A stretch of 64,000 nucleotides of DNA from Micromonospora ureilytica (lineage in GTDB: Bacteria > Actinomycetota > Actinomycetes > Mycobacteriales > Micromonosporaceae). A model generated the notes under the pieces. That model did not search any database. It had not been told where the DNA came from and worked only from the letters and a program-made list of their open reading frames with translations. Below are positions 39,719 to 47,790 of this stretch, piece by piece (position 1 is the stretch's first letter; each line of letters starts with the position of its first letter). The position numbers and the translations under genes are program-made. Where the stretch lies: assembly GCF_015751765.1 (NCBI RefSeq), contig NZ_JADOTX010000001.1:558001-622000 (forward strand), given 5' to 3'.

Positions 39719-40291
39719 TCAGTGGCGGCGGACCGCCTCCTCGACCAGGTCGAGCACCGGGCCCAGGTCGCCGGCCGGTCGGCCCATGGCCAGGTGCAGC
39801 ACCAGGCCGTCGTAGGCCAGCTCCAGGAACTGGGCCAGCACGTCGATCGGTACGTCCTCGCGCAGCACCCCGGCGTCGCGCTGGCGGGCCAGCCGGTCCC
39901 TGGTCGCCTCGGCGATCGCGGCGGACCGCTCGGCCCACCGCTTGGCGAACGCGGGGTCGGTGCGCAGCCGCCGGGACACCTCCAGTTGGCTGCCCAGCCA
40001 GCCGGTGGTGTCCGGGGAGACGGCGCGGGCGAGCAGATCGCGCATCACCTGCACCAGACCGTTGCGGGCCACCGTCTCGACCATGGCCGCGGCGTCGTCC
40101 TCGGCGACGGCCAGGAAGAGTGAGTCCTTGTCGCGGAAGTGGTGGAAGATCGCGCCACGGGACAGGCCGGTGGCCTCCTCGAGGCGGCGTACGGTCGCCC
40201 CCTCGTAGCCGAGCCGGGCGAAACACGCCCGGGCCGCGGCGAGGATCTCCTGCCGGCGGGCGTCGAGCTGGTCCTGGCTTACTCTGGGCAC
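39719..40291 (-). CDS. acnR: TetR family regulator, AcnR-like aconitase repressor
   Basis: A 190-residue TetR protein whose N-terminal half, CFARLGYEGATVRRLEEATG then SRGAIFHHFRDKDSLFLAVAEDDA and NGLVQVMRDLL, and RRLRTDPAFAKRW closely follow Corynebacterium AcnR as I remember it. AcnR represses aconitase and responds to citrate. Unlike most actinobacteria, acn is not adjacent here, but a matching operator lies upstream of it. GTG at 40291 is preferred; an in-frame start seven codons earlier is possible. Confidence 0.82.
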   Translation of the reverse strand: MPRVSQDQLDARRQEILAAARACFARLGYEGATVRRLEEATGLSRGAIFHHFRDKDSLFLAVAEDDAAAMVETVARNGLVQVMRDLLARAVSPDTTGWLGSQLEVSRRLRTDPAFAKRWAERSAAIAEATRDRLARQRDAGVLREDVPIDVLAQFLELAYDGLVLHLAMGRPAGDLGPVLDLVEEAVRRH

Positions 40292-40327
40292 ACGTCGATC
40301 GTCGCAGGTCACCCCGGGGCATGCAAA

Positions 40328-40339
40328 CCGTACGTACGG
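40328..40339. promoter_or_regulatory. Palindromic operator, probable AcnR site
   Basis: The perfect 12-bp palindrome CCGTACGTACGG lies between the divergent AcnR-like and nitrilase genes, 36 bases upstream of the former. The extended site AAACCGTACGTACGGCTTG (40325-40343) matches 58932-58950 upstream of aconitase at 17 of 19 positions. Confidence 0.65.
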
Positions 40340-40356
40340 CTTGGGATGTCGCCGAT

Positions 40357-40362
40357 TACCAT
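40357..40362 (+). promoter_or_regulatory. -10 box of the nitrilase gene
   Basis: TACCAT fits TANNNT and ends six bases before the GTG at 40369, predicting leaderless mRNA. The palindrome at 40328-40339 would cover the -35 region, so the AcnR-like protein could control both divergent genes. Confidence 0.45.
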
Positions 40363-40368
40363 CGCCCG

Positions 40369-41229
40369 GTGACCCAGCCCCGCACCGTGCCCAGCTCCCC
40401 GCTGACAGTGGCCACCGTCCAGGCCACCCCCACGCCGGGCGACGTCGTCGGCAACGTGGTCGTCGCCGCTGACCTGGTGCGCCAAGCCGGCGAGCGGGGC
40501 GCCCGGGTGGCAGTCCTGCCGGAGTTGTTCCTCTGCGCGTACCACCCGCCGGCCCTCGCCGCCGACCCGGCCGGCACGGACGTCGCGGCCGATCCGGCCG
40601 GGATGGTCGCGGATCCCCGGCTCGACCCGCTGCGCGTCGCGGCGCGCGAGGCCGGCGTCACCGCGCTGGTCGGCGCGGCCGTCCGGCACCCGGACGGCCG
40701 GCGGACCATCGCGGCGCTGGTGGTCGACCGGGCCGGCGAGGTGCGGGTCGGGTACGACAAGCAGCAGTTGTGGGGCGACGAACGGGAGCTGTTCACGCCC
40801 GGCGATCGGGGTGCCACGCTGCTCGTCGACGACTGGCGGCTCGGGCTGGGCATCTGCTACGACGGGTGTTTCCCCGAGCACGGCCGGGCCGCCGCCCTCG
40901 ACGGGGCACACGCCTACCTCTGTCCCAGCGGATACCTGGCCGGCTCCGAGCACCGCCGGGATCTCTACTACGCCGCGCGTGCCCTGGACAACACGATGTT
41001 CGTGGTCTTCGCCAACTCGGTCGGCGGCGTCGACCCGTGGCGGTTCAACGGCGGCGCGGCCATCTACGACCCCGAGGGGCGGGTGCTGGCCCGCGGGGCC
41101 GACGACGGCGCGGCGGTGCTCGTGGCGACGCTGGAGCCCGCCGTGCTCGGAGCCACCCGGGCGGCCCACTCGATGCTCGTTGATCGGCTGTCGGAGCAGG
41201 GCGGCCCGCGCGCGTCGATGCCTGGCTGA
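40369..41229 (+). CDS. Carbon-nitrogen hydrolase (nitrilase superfamily)
   Basis: A 286-residue amidase-type enzyme with the Glu-Lys-Cys catalytic set: Glu in AVLPELFLCAYHPP, Lys in VGYDKQQLWGDERELF and Cys in GLGICYDGCFPEHGRAAALDGA. Members cleave amides or nitriles; the substrate is not evident. A short acidic repeat AADPAGTDVAADPAGM sits near residue 64. GTG at 40369 has no ribosome binding site but a -10 box six bases upstream. Confidence 0.9.
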   Translation: MTQPRTVPSSPLTVATVQATPTPGDVVGNVVVAADLVRQAGERGARVAVLPELFLCAYHPPALAADPAGTDVAADPAGMVADPRLDPLRVAAREAGVTALVGAAVRHPDGRRTIAALVVDRAGEVRVGYDKQQLWGDERELFTPGDRGATLLVDDWRLGLGICYDGCFPEHGRAAALDGAHAYLCPSGYLAGSEHRRDLYYAARALDNTMFVVFANSVGGVDPWRFNGGAAIYDPEGRVLARGADDGAAVLVATLEPAVLGATRAAHSMLVDRLSEQGGPRASMPG

Positions 41230-41294
41230 GCCCTTCGACAGGTCGATAGCCGCCGCATCTGTTGGCGGACACGTCGGTCCCGTAGGGTGCCCGA

Positions 41295-41939
41295 GTGCCA
41301 CTGCTCCTGCTGGACCTGGACAACACCCTGCTGGATCGGGCCGGGCCGTTCCGCCGCTGGGGTGAGCGCTTCCTGGACAGCATCGGCGCGCCCCACACCG
41401 ACATCGACTGGCTCGTCTCGATCGACGCCGACGGTCTGACCGACCGCTGGGACCTCGCCGACGCCATCCGGGACCGCTACGAGCTGCGCATTCCCTCGAT
41501 CGATCTGGTGGAGGAGCTGCACGACGGCGTGGTGGCGCAGACCCGGCTCGACCCGCTGACCGCCTGCGCGCTGCGGATCGCCGACGACGCCGGCTGGGTG
41601 CCGGTGGTGGTCTGCAACGGCACCGTACGCGTCGAGGACGCCAAGATTCGCCGGACCGGGCTGGACCAGTACGTCGCCGACTGGGTGATCTCCGAGGAGG
41701 CCGGCGTCAGCAAGCCCAACCCGAGAATCTTCGCGCTCGCCGCCCAGCGGGTCCGGATGCCACTGCGGGGGGCGTGGGTGATCGGTGACAGCCCGGAGGC
41801 GGACATCGGCGGCGCGGCGGCCGTCGGGCTGCCCAGCGTCTGGCTGCACCGCGGGCGCACCTGGTCGGACGTCCGGTTCGCGCCGAGCCGCACCGTGGAC
41901 GGGTTGATCGCCGCGGTCGCCACCGTCCTGGCCCGCTGA
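41295..41939 (+). CDS. HAD family hydrolase
   Basis: A 214-residue phosphatase-like protein with the four HAD motifs: DLDNTLLDR (motif I nucleophile Asp7), VVVCNGTVR (motif II-like), SKPNPRIF (motif III lysine) and VIGDSPEADIGGAAAVG (motif IV). Cap region of C1 type. Substrate unknown. GTG at 41295 lies six bases after TAGGGT (41283-41288), a -10-like box, so the message is probably leaderless. Confidence 0.88.
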   Translation: MPLLLLDLDNTLLDRAGPFRRWGERFLDSIGAPHTDIDWLVSIDADGLTDRWDLADAIRDRYELRIPSIDLVEELHDGVVAQTRLDPLTACALRIADDAGWVPVVVCNGTVRVEDAKIRRTGLDQYVADWVISEEAGVSKPNPRIFALAAQRVRMPLRGAWVIGDSPEADIGGAAAVGLPSVWLHRGRTWSDVRFAPSRTVDGLIAAVATVLAR

Positions 41940-42071
41940 GGGTTCCCGCCCTGGAGGTCGCGTTCAGGCGGCGGCTCGGTAATTCGGTTGACCGCCTGTC
42001 GTGGTGGTACGAGCATTGTCCGCGCATGGTGCATCCCGGGCGTGTGCCCGGTTGAGGAGAGGGGGTCGGTC

Positions 42072-42218
42072 ATGGCCGTCTTCGCAGGTCGCTTCCAGCC
42101 GCCTATCTCAGCCTCGACCAAGGGAACCTCACCACAGTGCGCGATCATGACCTTCCGGCGCTGGAGCGCCGCAGCCGCGGCAAGAGCCGCTTCGACGACG
42201 ACGAACCACAGTTTCTGA
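42072..42218 (+). CDS. Possible small ORF overlapping the kinase start (low confidence)
   Basis: A 48-codon frame starts at ATG 42072 behind a strong site GAGGAGAGGGGG, better than that of the kinase gene, and overlaps the kinase by 82 bases in another frame. The product (MAVFAGRFQPPISASTKG...) is unfamiliar and its second half only shadows the kinase frame. It may be a leader that couples translation, or chance. Confidence 0.25.
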   Translation: MAVFAGRFQPPISASTKGTSPQCAIMTFRRWSAAAAARAASTTTNHSF

Positions 42219-43069
42219 AGCGCGGGCGGCCCACCGAGCCGCTCGCGGACCCGGACAGCGAGCCCGACCCGGCCACCGGCGAGCGCTGGTCGTCCTGGGA
42301 CGACGCCGTGCACGGGCCACAGCCCCACCCGGCCTGGCTGGTCACCGAGTTGGCCGCCAAGGACACCGAACTGGGTGTGCTGAAGACCGGCAAGGAGGCG
42401 GACGTCCACCTGGTCCGTCGGGCGGTGCCCGACACCGACCGGTCCTGCCTGCTCGCTGTGAAACGCTACCGCGATCCCGAGCACCGGCTGTTCCACCGCG
42501 ATGCCGGCTACCTGGAGGGCCGTCGGGTCCGCCGGTCCCGGGAGAACCGGGCGATGGCCGGTCGGACGGCGTTCGGCCGGCAGATGATCGCCGGGCAGTG
42601 GGCCGCGGCCGAGTTCGCCGCGCTGAGCCGGCTCTGGGAGATCGGCGCCGGGCACGACCGGATCGCCGTGCCGTACCCGGTGCAGGTGCGGGGCACCGAG
42701 CTGATGCTGGAGTTCGTCGGTGACGCCGAGTCGGGGGAGGCGGCGCCCCGACTGGCCCAGCTACGACCCGACCCGGCCGAGCTGCGTGACCTGTGGGCCC
42801 AGCTGGTGGAGGCGCTGCGGGTGCTGGCTCGGGCCGGCTACGCGCACGGCGACCTGTCGCCGTACAACCTGCTCGTGCACCAGGGTCGGCTGGTCGTGAT
42901 CGACCTGCCGCAGGTGGTCGACGTGGTGGCGAACCCACAGGGGCCGGAGTTCCTGGCCCGCGATGTGCGGGTGGTCGGCGCCTGGTTCGCGGCTCGTGGT
43001 CTCCCCACCGAGCAGGTCGATCCCGGCGTGTTGACCGGAGAGCTGCTGCACGAGGCGGGCCTGCGCTGA
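42137..43069 (+). CDS. RIO1-like serine protein kinase
   Basis: A 310-residue protein with an acidic, disordered N-terminus of about 60 residues and a RIO-type kinase core: VLKTGKEADVHLVRR (flexible loop), LLAVKRYRDPEHRLFH with the ATP lysine, catalytic AHGDLSPYNLLVHQG and metal-binding VVIDLPQVVD, where DLPQ replaces DFG as in RIO kinases. Bacterial RIO kinases are poorly characterised. GTG at 42137 has AAGGGA about 11 bases upstream. Followed by a strong terminator. Confidence 0.9.
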   Translation: MRDHDLPALERRSRGKSRFDDDEPQFLKRGRPTEPLADPDSEPDPATGERWSSWDDAVHGPQPHPAWLVTELAAKDTELGVLKTGKEADVHLVRRAVPDTDRSCLLAVKRYRDPEHRLFHRDAGYLEGRRVRRSRENRAMAGRTAFGRQMIAGQWAAAEFAALSRLWEIGAGHDRIAVPYPVQVRGTELMLEFVGDAESGEAAPRLAQLRPDPAELRDLWAQLVEALRVLARAGYAHGDLSPYNLLVHQGRLVVIDLPQVVDVVANPQGPEFLARDVRVVGAWFAARGLPTEQVDPGVLTGELLHEAGLR

Positions 43070-43074
43070 TCGGA

Positions 43075-43105
43075 GCGGGTCGGGCGGCGACACCGCCCGA
43101 CCCGC
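43075..43105. terminator. Bidirectional terminator
   Basis: GCGGGTCGGGCGG (43075-43087) pairs perfectly with CCGCCCGACCCGC (43093-43105) over a five-base loop, between the convergent kinase and DUF2630 genes. Confidence 0.75.
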
Positions 43106-43113
43106 CGCGTCGG

Positions 43114-43362
43114 CTATTGCAGGTAGCGCTCCACCTCGGGCTTGGGGCGTTCGCCCTGGGCGTCCGGGTCGCCGTGGGTCTCCCGGGCGGCCCGTCGGCG
43201 GCGCAGCAGGTCCCAGCACTGGTCGAGGGACTCCTCCAGCGCACGCAGTCGCTCGCTGGCGTCGCCCTCGGTGCCCGACTCGTGGGCCTGGGCGTCGGCA
43301 CGCAGCTTGTGTTCCTCGTCGACCAGCTCGGAGATCCGGTTCAGGATGGTCTTGTCGTCCAT
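43114..43362 (-). CDS. DUF2630 family protein
   Basis: An 82-residue, mostly helical, charged protein: MDDKTILNRISELVDEEHKL, then LRALEESLDQCWDLLRRRRAARE and a hydrophilic C-tail with GDPDAQ and PEVERYLQ. This is the compact DUF2630 pattern, common in actinobacteria, with no assigned function. It reads as a coiled coil. Divergent from the P450 gene across 389 bp. Confidence 0.9.
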   Translation of the reverse strand: MDDKTILNRISELVDEEHKLRADAQAHESGTEGDASERLRALEESLDQCWDLLRRRRAARETHGDPDAQGERPKPEVERYLQ

Positions 43363-43751
43363 GCCACAGAGCCTGGCACAGGGTGCCGGGCATCGCCCGG
43401 ATTCGGGGGTACCGGTGCGTCAGGGGTCACCGACCCGCACCGGCCAGCTCCGACGCGCCCGCCTGGTGCCGATGCCGTGGCCGGTCGGTGGCACGCGGCC
43501 CTTGCGCCCGTCGCGCTGGTTCGTCGGCCGGCCCGGCGTGGCACCGCGCCTGACGATCCATTCAGGATTCCCGTAGAGCGGGACATCGATACACATGCGT
43601 TGGCTTAGACGGAAATTGCGCTGTCCGCAAGTCTGGAGGTGCCTCTCGTTTGGTGAGATGCTTCCGTCGGCCCAGAAGGTGAAAGTTTCATCAACCTGCC
43701 CGACCGAAGTGGACCGCTGCGGTCGCCGGGACGACGAGGAGAAGTGGTTCG
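43363..43751. other. Upstream region of the diterpene operon
   Basis: This 389-bp gap separates DUF2630 from the P450 gene. It is GC-rich on the left and AT-richer on the right (about 43580-43720). An 82-codon open frame from 43595 runs into the P450 gene in another frame, has an unconvincing composition and is not called. No clear -35/-10 pair was found, although the diterpene operon promoter should lie here. Confidence 0.4.
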
Positions 43752-45143
43752 ATGTCGCAGGTGTTCGAGGCACGCCCCGCCACCGTCAGCACCGAACCCC
43801 GGACGATCCCGTTACGACGCGCTCTGCCCGCACTGGTCCGTGACCCGCTGGGCGCGCTCGTCGACTTCGCGCAGGCCGCCGACGGCGAGGTCATCCGGCT
43901 GAACCTCGGCTCGTTCCGCCCCTACCTGGTCAGCCATCCTGAGCACCTGCAACGCGTTCTGCGGGACAACGTTGCCAACTACACCCGGGACGGCGACGGG
44001 TTGCTCTGGCGACCCGTTCGTCGGATCGTCGGTGACGCCATCCTGGTCGCCGAGGGTGAGGTCTGGGAGTCCAGCCGAGGCGCTCTGCAACCGTTGTTCA
44101 CCGCCAAGCGGGCCGAGACGCTCGTCGACAAGATGGCCGAGGCGATCAACGAGGCGGTCGACGAGTGGCTCGAACCGGCCCGCGCCGGTCGCCCGATCGA
44201 CGGCGGCGCCGAGCTGACCCGGATCGTCCTGCGCACCACCATGCGGGTGCTCTTCGCCGACCGGATCTCGGTCCCCGACGCGCTGCGGATCAGCGCCGCG
44301 CTGGACACCGTCACCACCGCGATGCTCCCCCGGCTGCTGATGCCCGCCGTGCCGTACGCGGTGCCGATGCCCGGCGACCGGCGCTTCCGCGAGGCGGTGC
44401 GCACCATCGACGAGGTGGTACTGCCGATCATCCGGGAGGCTCGGGCTCACCCCACCGACGGCGAGGACATCATTTCCACCCTCTGCCGGCCGCGCGCCGA
44501 CGGCAGCGAACCCGACGAGTACGCGATCCGCGGCGACGTGGTCGCGATGTTCTCCACCGCCACCGAGACCACAATCGCCCTGCTCTCCTGGCTCTGGCCG
44601 GTGCTGGCGTCCCGGCCCGACGTGGCCGAGCGGATGACCGACGAGATCGAGCGGATGGTTGGCGCCGAACGGGTCGGCCGCGAGCACCTGCCCCAGCTGC
44701 GCTACGGCCGGATGGTGCTCGACGAGATGCTGCGGCTCTACCCGGCCGGCTGGATGATCCCGCGCACCGCGGTCGGCGACGACGTGCTGGGCGGGGTACG
44801 GATCAAGGCCGGCGGCACCGTGCTGGTCAGCCCGTACGTCACCCAGCGGATGTCGACGTTCTGGGACGACCCGGCGCTCTTCGACCCGGAGCGGTTCGCG
44901 CCGGAGCTGCCCCGACGGCGCTACCGCTACTCCTACTTCCCGTTCGGCGGAGGCCCGCACCAGTGCCTCGGGCAGTACCTGTTCCTGCTGGAGGCCCAGC
45001 TCATCGTCAGCACCGTGCTGAGCCGCTACCGCTTCCAGCTCCGCGAACCGGTCGACCTCACCCCTCGGATGGGCGCCTCGCTGCAACCCAAGCAACGGGC
45101 CGAGCTCATCCTCACCCCGGTCGAGCGCACGGCCGCATCGTGA
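43752..45143 (+). CDS. Cytochrome P450 of the diterpene operon
   Basis: A 463-residue P450 with the haem-binding loop FPFGGGPHQCLGQ (ligand Cys405), the ExxR motif in DEMLRLYPAGW, and an I-helix AMFSTATETTIALLSWLW. It is longer than most soluble bacterial P450s, closer to CYP102/CYP1051-like sizes. The gene overlaps the class I diterpene synthase as GTGA. In the similar Salinispora terp1 operon the P450 hydroxylates an isopimaradiene; by analogy it should oxidise the diterpene product here. ATG at 43752 follows GAGGAGAAG. Confidence 0.92.
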   Translation: MSQVFEARPATVSTEPRTIPLRRALPALVRDPLGALVDFAQAADGEVIRLNLGSFRPYLVSHPEHLQRVLRDNVANYTRDGDGLLWRPVRRIVGDAILVAEGEVWESSRGALQPLFTAKRAETLVDKMAEAINEAVDEWLEPARAGRPIDGGAELTRIVLRTTMRVLFADRISVPDALRISAALDTVTTAMLPRLLMPAVPYAVPMPGDRRFREAVRTIDEVVLPIIREARAHPTDGEDIISTLCRPRADGSEPDEYAIRGDVVAMFSTATETTIALLSWLWPVLASRPDVAERMTDEIERMVGAERVGREHLPQLRYGRMVLDEMLRLYPAGWMIPRTAVGDDVLGGVRIKAGGTVLVSPYVTQRMSTFWDDPALFDPERFAPELPRRRYRYSYFPFGGGPHQCLGQYLFLLEAQLIVSTVLSRYRFQLREPVDLTPRMGASLQPKQRAELILTPVERTAAS

Positions 45144-46057
45144 CGGAGACCCCGCGACCGGCGCGGGCCGGTCAGGACGCGGTCGCCGAGCAGGGCCGGG
45201 TGTGCGCACTCGCCGTGCGGGGCGTACGCGACCTTCAGGAGGTCACCGCCGCCCACCCCGAGCTGTTCGACGCCGCGCCGTTCGACCCGGCGCTGCTCAG
45301 CTCGGTGGCCACCGCCATCGCCTTCACCGCGCCGTGGCACTCCGCCGCGGAGCTGCGGATCACCACTCGTACGCTGCTCTGGGTCTTTGCCGCCGACTGG
45401 CAGGTCGACTACCTCGCGCGGTCCGTCGACGACGTCCGGGAGGTGGTGACCGACTGCCTCGCGGTGGCCGACGGCGCTGCGGCGCCACCGGGACGGCACC
45501 TGGCGCGGCTGCTGGCCGACCTGCGCGACGAGTTGACCACCGTGCCGGCCTTCGCCCGGCTGCGGCCGATCTGGCGCGACGAACTGGCCCGGATGCTCGC
45601 CGCCGTGGCGCGGGAGTGGGACTGGAAGAACCTGCCGACCGACCCGACCACCGGGCGGCGCCTGCCCGACCTGGACCGCTACCTGGACAACGCCGACAAC
45701 CTCGCCTGCTCCTTCGTCAACGTCACCCACTGGATCGCCACCGGCGACGATCGGACCCTCGCCCAGCTGACCGACCTGCTCGACGCCGGTCGTGGCGTGC
45801 AGCGCGTACTGCGGCTGGTCAACGACCTGGCCACCCACGGTCGGGACGCCGAGTGGGGGGACCTGAACGCGCTTCTGCTGGTCGACGACCCGGCGCAGGT
45901 GCACGACCGGCTGGCCGAGCTGACCGCCAGGTCCCGGGGGGACCTGGCCGCCCTGGCGGAGCGGTGTCCCCGCCAGGCGGACTACCTCAACCGGCAGATC
46001 TCCTTCACCGGCGGTTTCTACCAGCTGTCGGACTTCTGGGGGGCACGCGATGAGTGA
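45140..46057 (+). CDS. Class I diterpene synthase
   Basis: A 305-residue all-helical protein that, by context and motif pattern, ionises a bicyclic diterpene diphosphate and cyclises it. The first metal site reads AADWQVD (Asp86 and Asp90), not a canonical DDxxD. The NSE-type second site reads NDLATHGRD (Asn228, Thr232, Asp236), also a variant. GTG at 45140 overlaps the P450 stop; the end overlaps the class II cyclase by eight bases. Similarity to Salinispora terp1 enzymes is by operon layout and remembered features. Confidence 0.85.
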   Translation: MTETPRPARAGQDAVAEQGRVCALAVRGVRDLQEVTAAHPELFDAAPFDPALLSSVATAIAFTAPWHSAAELRITTRTLLWVFAADWQVDYLARSVDDVREVVTDCLAVADGAAAPPGRHLARLLADLRDELTTVPAFARLRPIWRDELARMLAAVAREWDWKNLPTDPTTGRRLPDLDRYLDNADNLACSFVNVTHWIATGDDRTLAQLTDLLDAGRGVQRVLRLVNDLATHGRDAEWGDLNALLLVDDPAQVHDRLAELTARSRGDLAALAERCPRQADYLNRQISFTGGFYQLSDFWGARDE

Positions 46058-47666
46058 CCGCGCCACCCGGGTGTTGGCCGACGCGCCGACCACCGCCGAC
46101 CCGGTCGCCGACGCCGCCCGCGAACTGATCGCCGGTCTCGGCCTGCGGCCGTGGGGGCAGGTCGCCGCGTCGGTGTACGAGACCGGGCGTCTGGTCGCCG
46201 TCGCACCCTGGCTGACCGGGCACGACCAGCGGATCGCGTTCCTGGTGCGCAGTCAGCGCCCGGACGGGGCGTGGGGCCCACCCGAGGGGTACGCCCTGGT
46301 GCCGACGCTGAGCGCCACCGACGCGCTGCTCGCCGCGCTCGCCGACGGCAGGGCCGGGACGGAGCTGCTCGCCCCGGTGGCCCGCGCGCTCGGTGCGCTC
46401 GTCGGCACGCTGCTCCGCACCGACGCACGGACCCTGCCGGACACTCCCGCGCTGGACCTCATCGTTCCGGCGCTCGTCGACACGATCAACGACCGGCTCG
46501 CCGGGCTGGAGCGGGCCACCGCCGACCGACTGCCCCACCCGCCGTTGCCGCTGCCGGCCGGGCTCAACCGGGACCGGCTGCGCGCCGTGCGGTCCGCGGT
46601 GGCCGCCGGGGCGGCGCTGCCACCGAAGCTGGCTCACTTCTACGAGATCCTGGACGCGGCACCCGCGGACGCCGGCCCCACGCTCACCGCGGTCGGCGCC
46701 TCGCCCGCCGCGACAGCGGCCTGGCTGACCGCGGCCGGCCCGGCCGCCGGCCCCACCGCGTACGCCTTCCTGCGGGCGTTGATCCGCGACGAAGGCGGCC
46801 CGGTGCCCTGCCCGGCACCGATCACCGTCTTCGAGCGGGCCTGGGTGCTGAGCGGCCTGAGCCGGGCCGGCATCACGATCAACCCGCCGAACTCCGTCGT
46901 GGAGACCCTGACCGCCGCCACCGCCGGCCAGGGCATCGCCACCGGTGAGGGCCTGCCGACCGACGCCGACACCACCTCGGTGTCGCTCGACGCGTTGGCC
47001 CGACTCGGCCGTCCGGCCGACCCGGGCAGCCTGTGGGCGTACGAGACGGCTGACGGCTTCTGCACCTGGCCGGGGGAGGACGGCTTCTCCGTCACCACAA
47101 ACGCCCACGTGCTGGACGCCTTCGGTCAGCACCTGAGCCGGCACCCGGACGCGGACGCGCGCTATCACCGGGCGGTCGACCGGCTGAGCGTGGTGCTGCC
47201 CGGGCACCAGCGCGCGGACGGCGCCTGGCAGGACCGCTGGCACGCCTCGCCGTACTACGCCACGGCCTGCTGCGTGCTGGCACTTGCCGAGTTCGGGCGG
47301 GGTGCGGCCGCCGCCGAGGCGGTGGACCGGGCGGCCGGCTGGGTGCTGAACAGCCAACGCGCGGACGGGTCGTGGGGGCGGTGGAGCGGCACCGCCGAGG
47401 AGACCGCGTACGCCCTCCAGGTGCTGCTGACGGTGCCGACGACGGTGCCACGGGTCGACGACGCCGTGGCTCGTGGGCACGCCTACCTGCACGAATCCGC
47501 CGCCCGGGAGCACCCTCCACTGTGGTACGGCAAAGAGCTGTACTGTCCGACCGTGATCGTGCGCGCCGCAGTGCTCGCCGCCTGCCAGCTGGTCGGCGTT
47601 CGTGCCTCCGGCGTGGACCGATCGGTGGTGGATTGCGGTTACCGGTCAACAAAAACAACAACTTGA
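46050..47666 (+). CDS. Class II diterpene cyclase (copalyl diphosphate synthase-like)
   Basis: A 538-residue beta-gamma alpha-barrel cyclase that protonates geranylgeranyl diphosphate. The general-acid motif is TDADTTS with Asp305 and Asp307, a DxDTT variant of DxDD as known for the mycobacterial Rv3377c enzyme. QW-like repeats include RSQRPDGAWGPP, HQRADGAWQDRW and NSQRADGSWGRW. No GGPP synthase is in the window, so the precursor must come from elsewhere. ATG at 46050 lies inside the end of the preceding gene. Confidence 0.9.
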   Translation: MSDRATRVLADAPTTADPVADAARELIAGLGLRPWGQVAASVYETGRLVAVAPWLTGHDQRIAFLVRSQRPDGAWGPPEGYALVPTLSATDALLAALADGRAGTELLAPVARALGALVGTLLRTDARTLPDTPALDLIVPALVDTINDRLAGLERATADRLPHPPLPLPAGLNRDRLRAVRSAVAAGAALPPKLAHFYEILDAAPADAGPTLTAVGASPAATAAWLTAAGPAAGPTAYAFLRALIRDEGGPVPCPAPITVFERAWVLSGLSRAGITINPPNSVVETLTAATAGQGIATGEGLPTDADTTSVSLDALARLGRPADPGSLWAYETADGFCTWPGEDGFSVTTNAHVLDAFGQHLSRHPDADARYHRAVDRLSVVLPGHQRADGAWQDRWHASPYYATACCVLALAEFGRGAAAAEAVDRAAGWVLNSQRADGSWGRWSGTAEETAYALQVLLTVPTTVPRVDDAVARGHAYLHESAAREHPPLWYGKELYCPTVIVRAAVLAACQLVGVRASGVDRSVVDCGYRSTKTTT

Positions 47667-47691
47667 GGGGTTGTGTGGACACTGCTAGCGT
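47663..47691 (+). promoter_or_regulatory. Promoter of the conservon overlapping the cyclase stop
   Basis: TTGAGG (47663-47668) and TAGCGT (47686-47691) are 17 bases apart, a good HrdB-type spacing. The -35 overlaps the stop codon of the diterpene cyclase. Transcription from about 47698 would leave a leader of some 93 bases before cvnA. Confidence 0.55.
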
Positions 47692-47790
47692 ACGCAGAGC
47701 CTCAGCCCCGGATGCCCCGCTGCGGTGGGACGTCGCCCCCTCTGATCACCCGTTGATGAGCTGAGTCAACGCCCGGCCTGGGACGGTTCA

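Noticed and set aside
43595..43843. 82-codon plus-strand ORF upstream of the P450
   Set aside because: No good ribosome site, it overlaps the P450 start in another frame, and the product looks random and Arg/Cys-rich.
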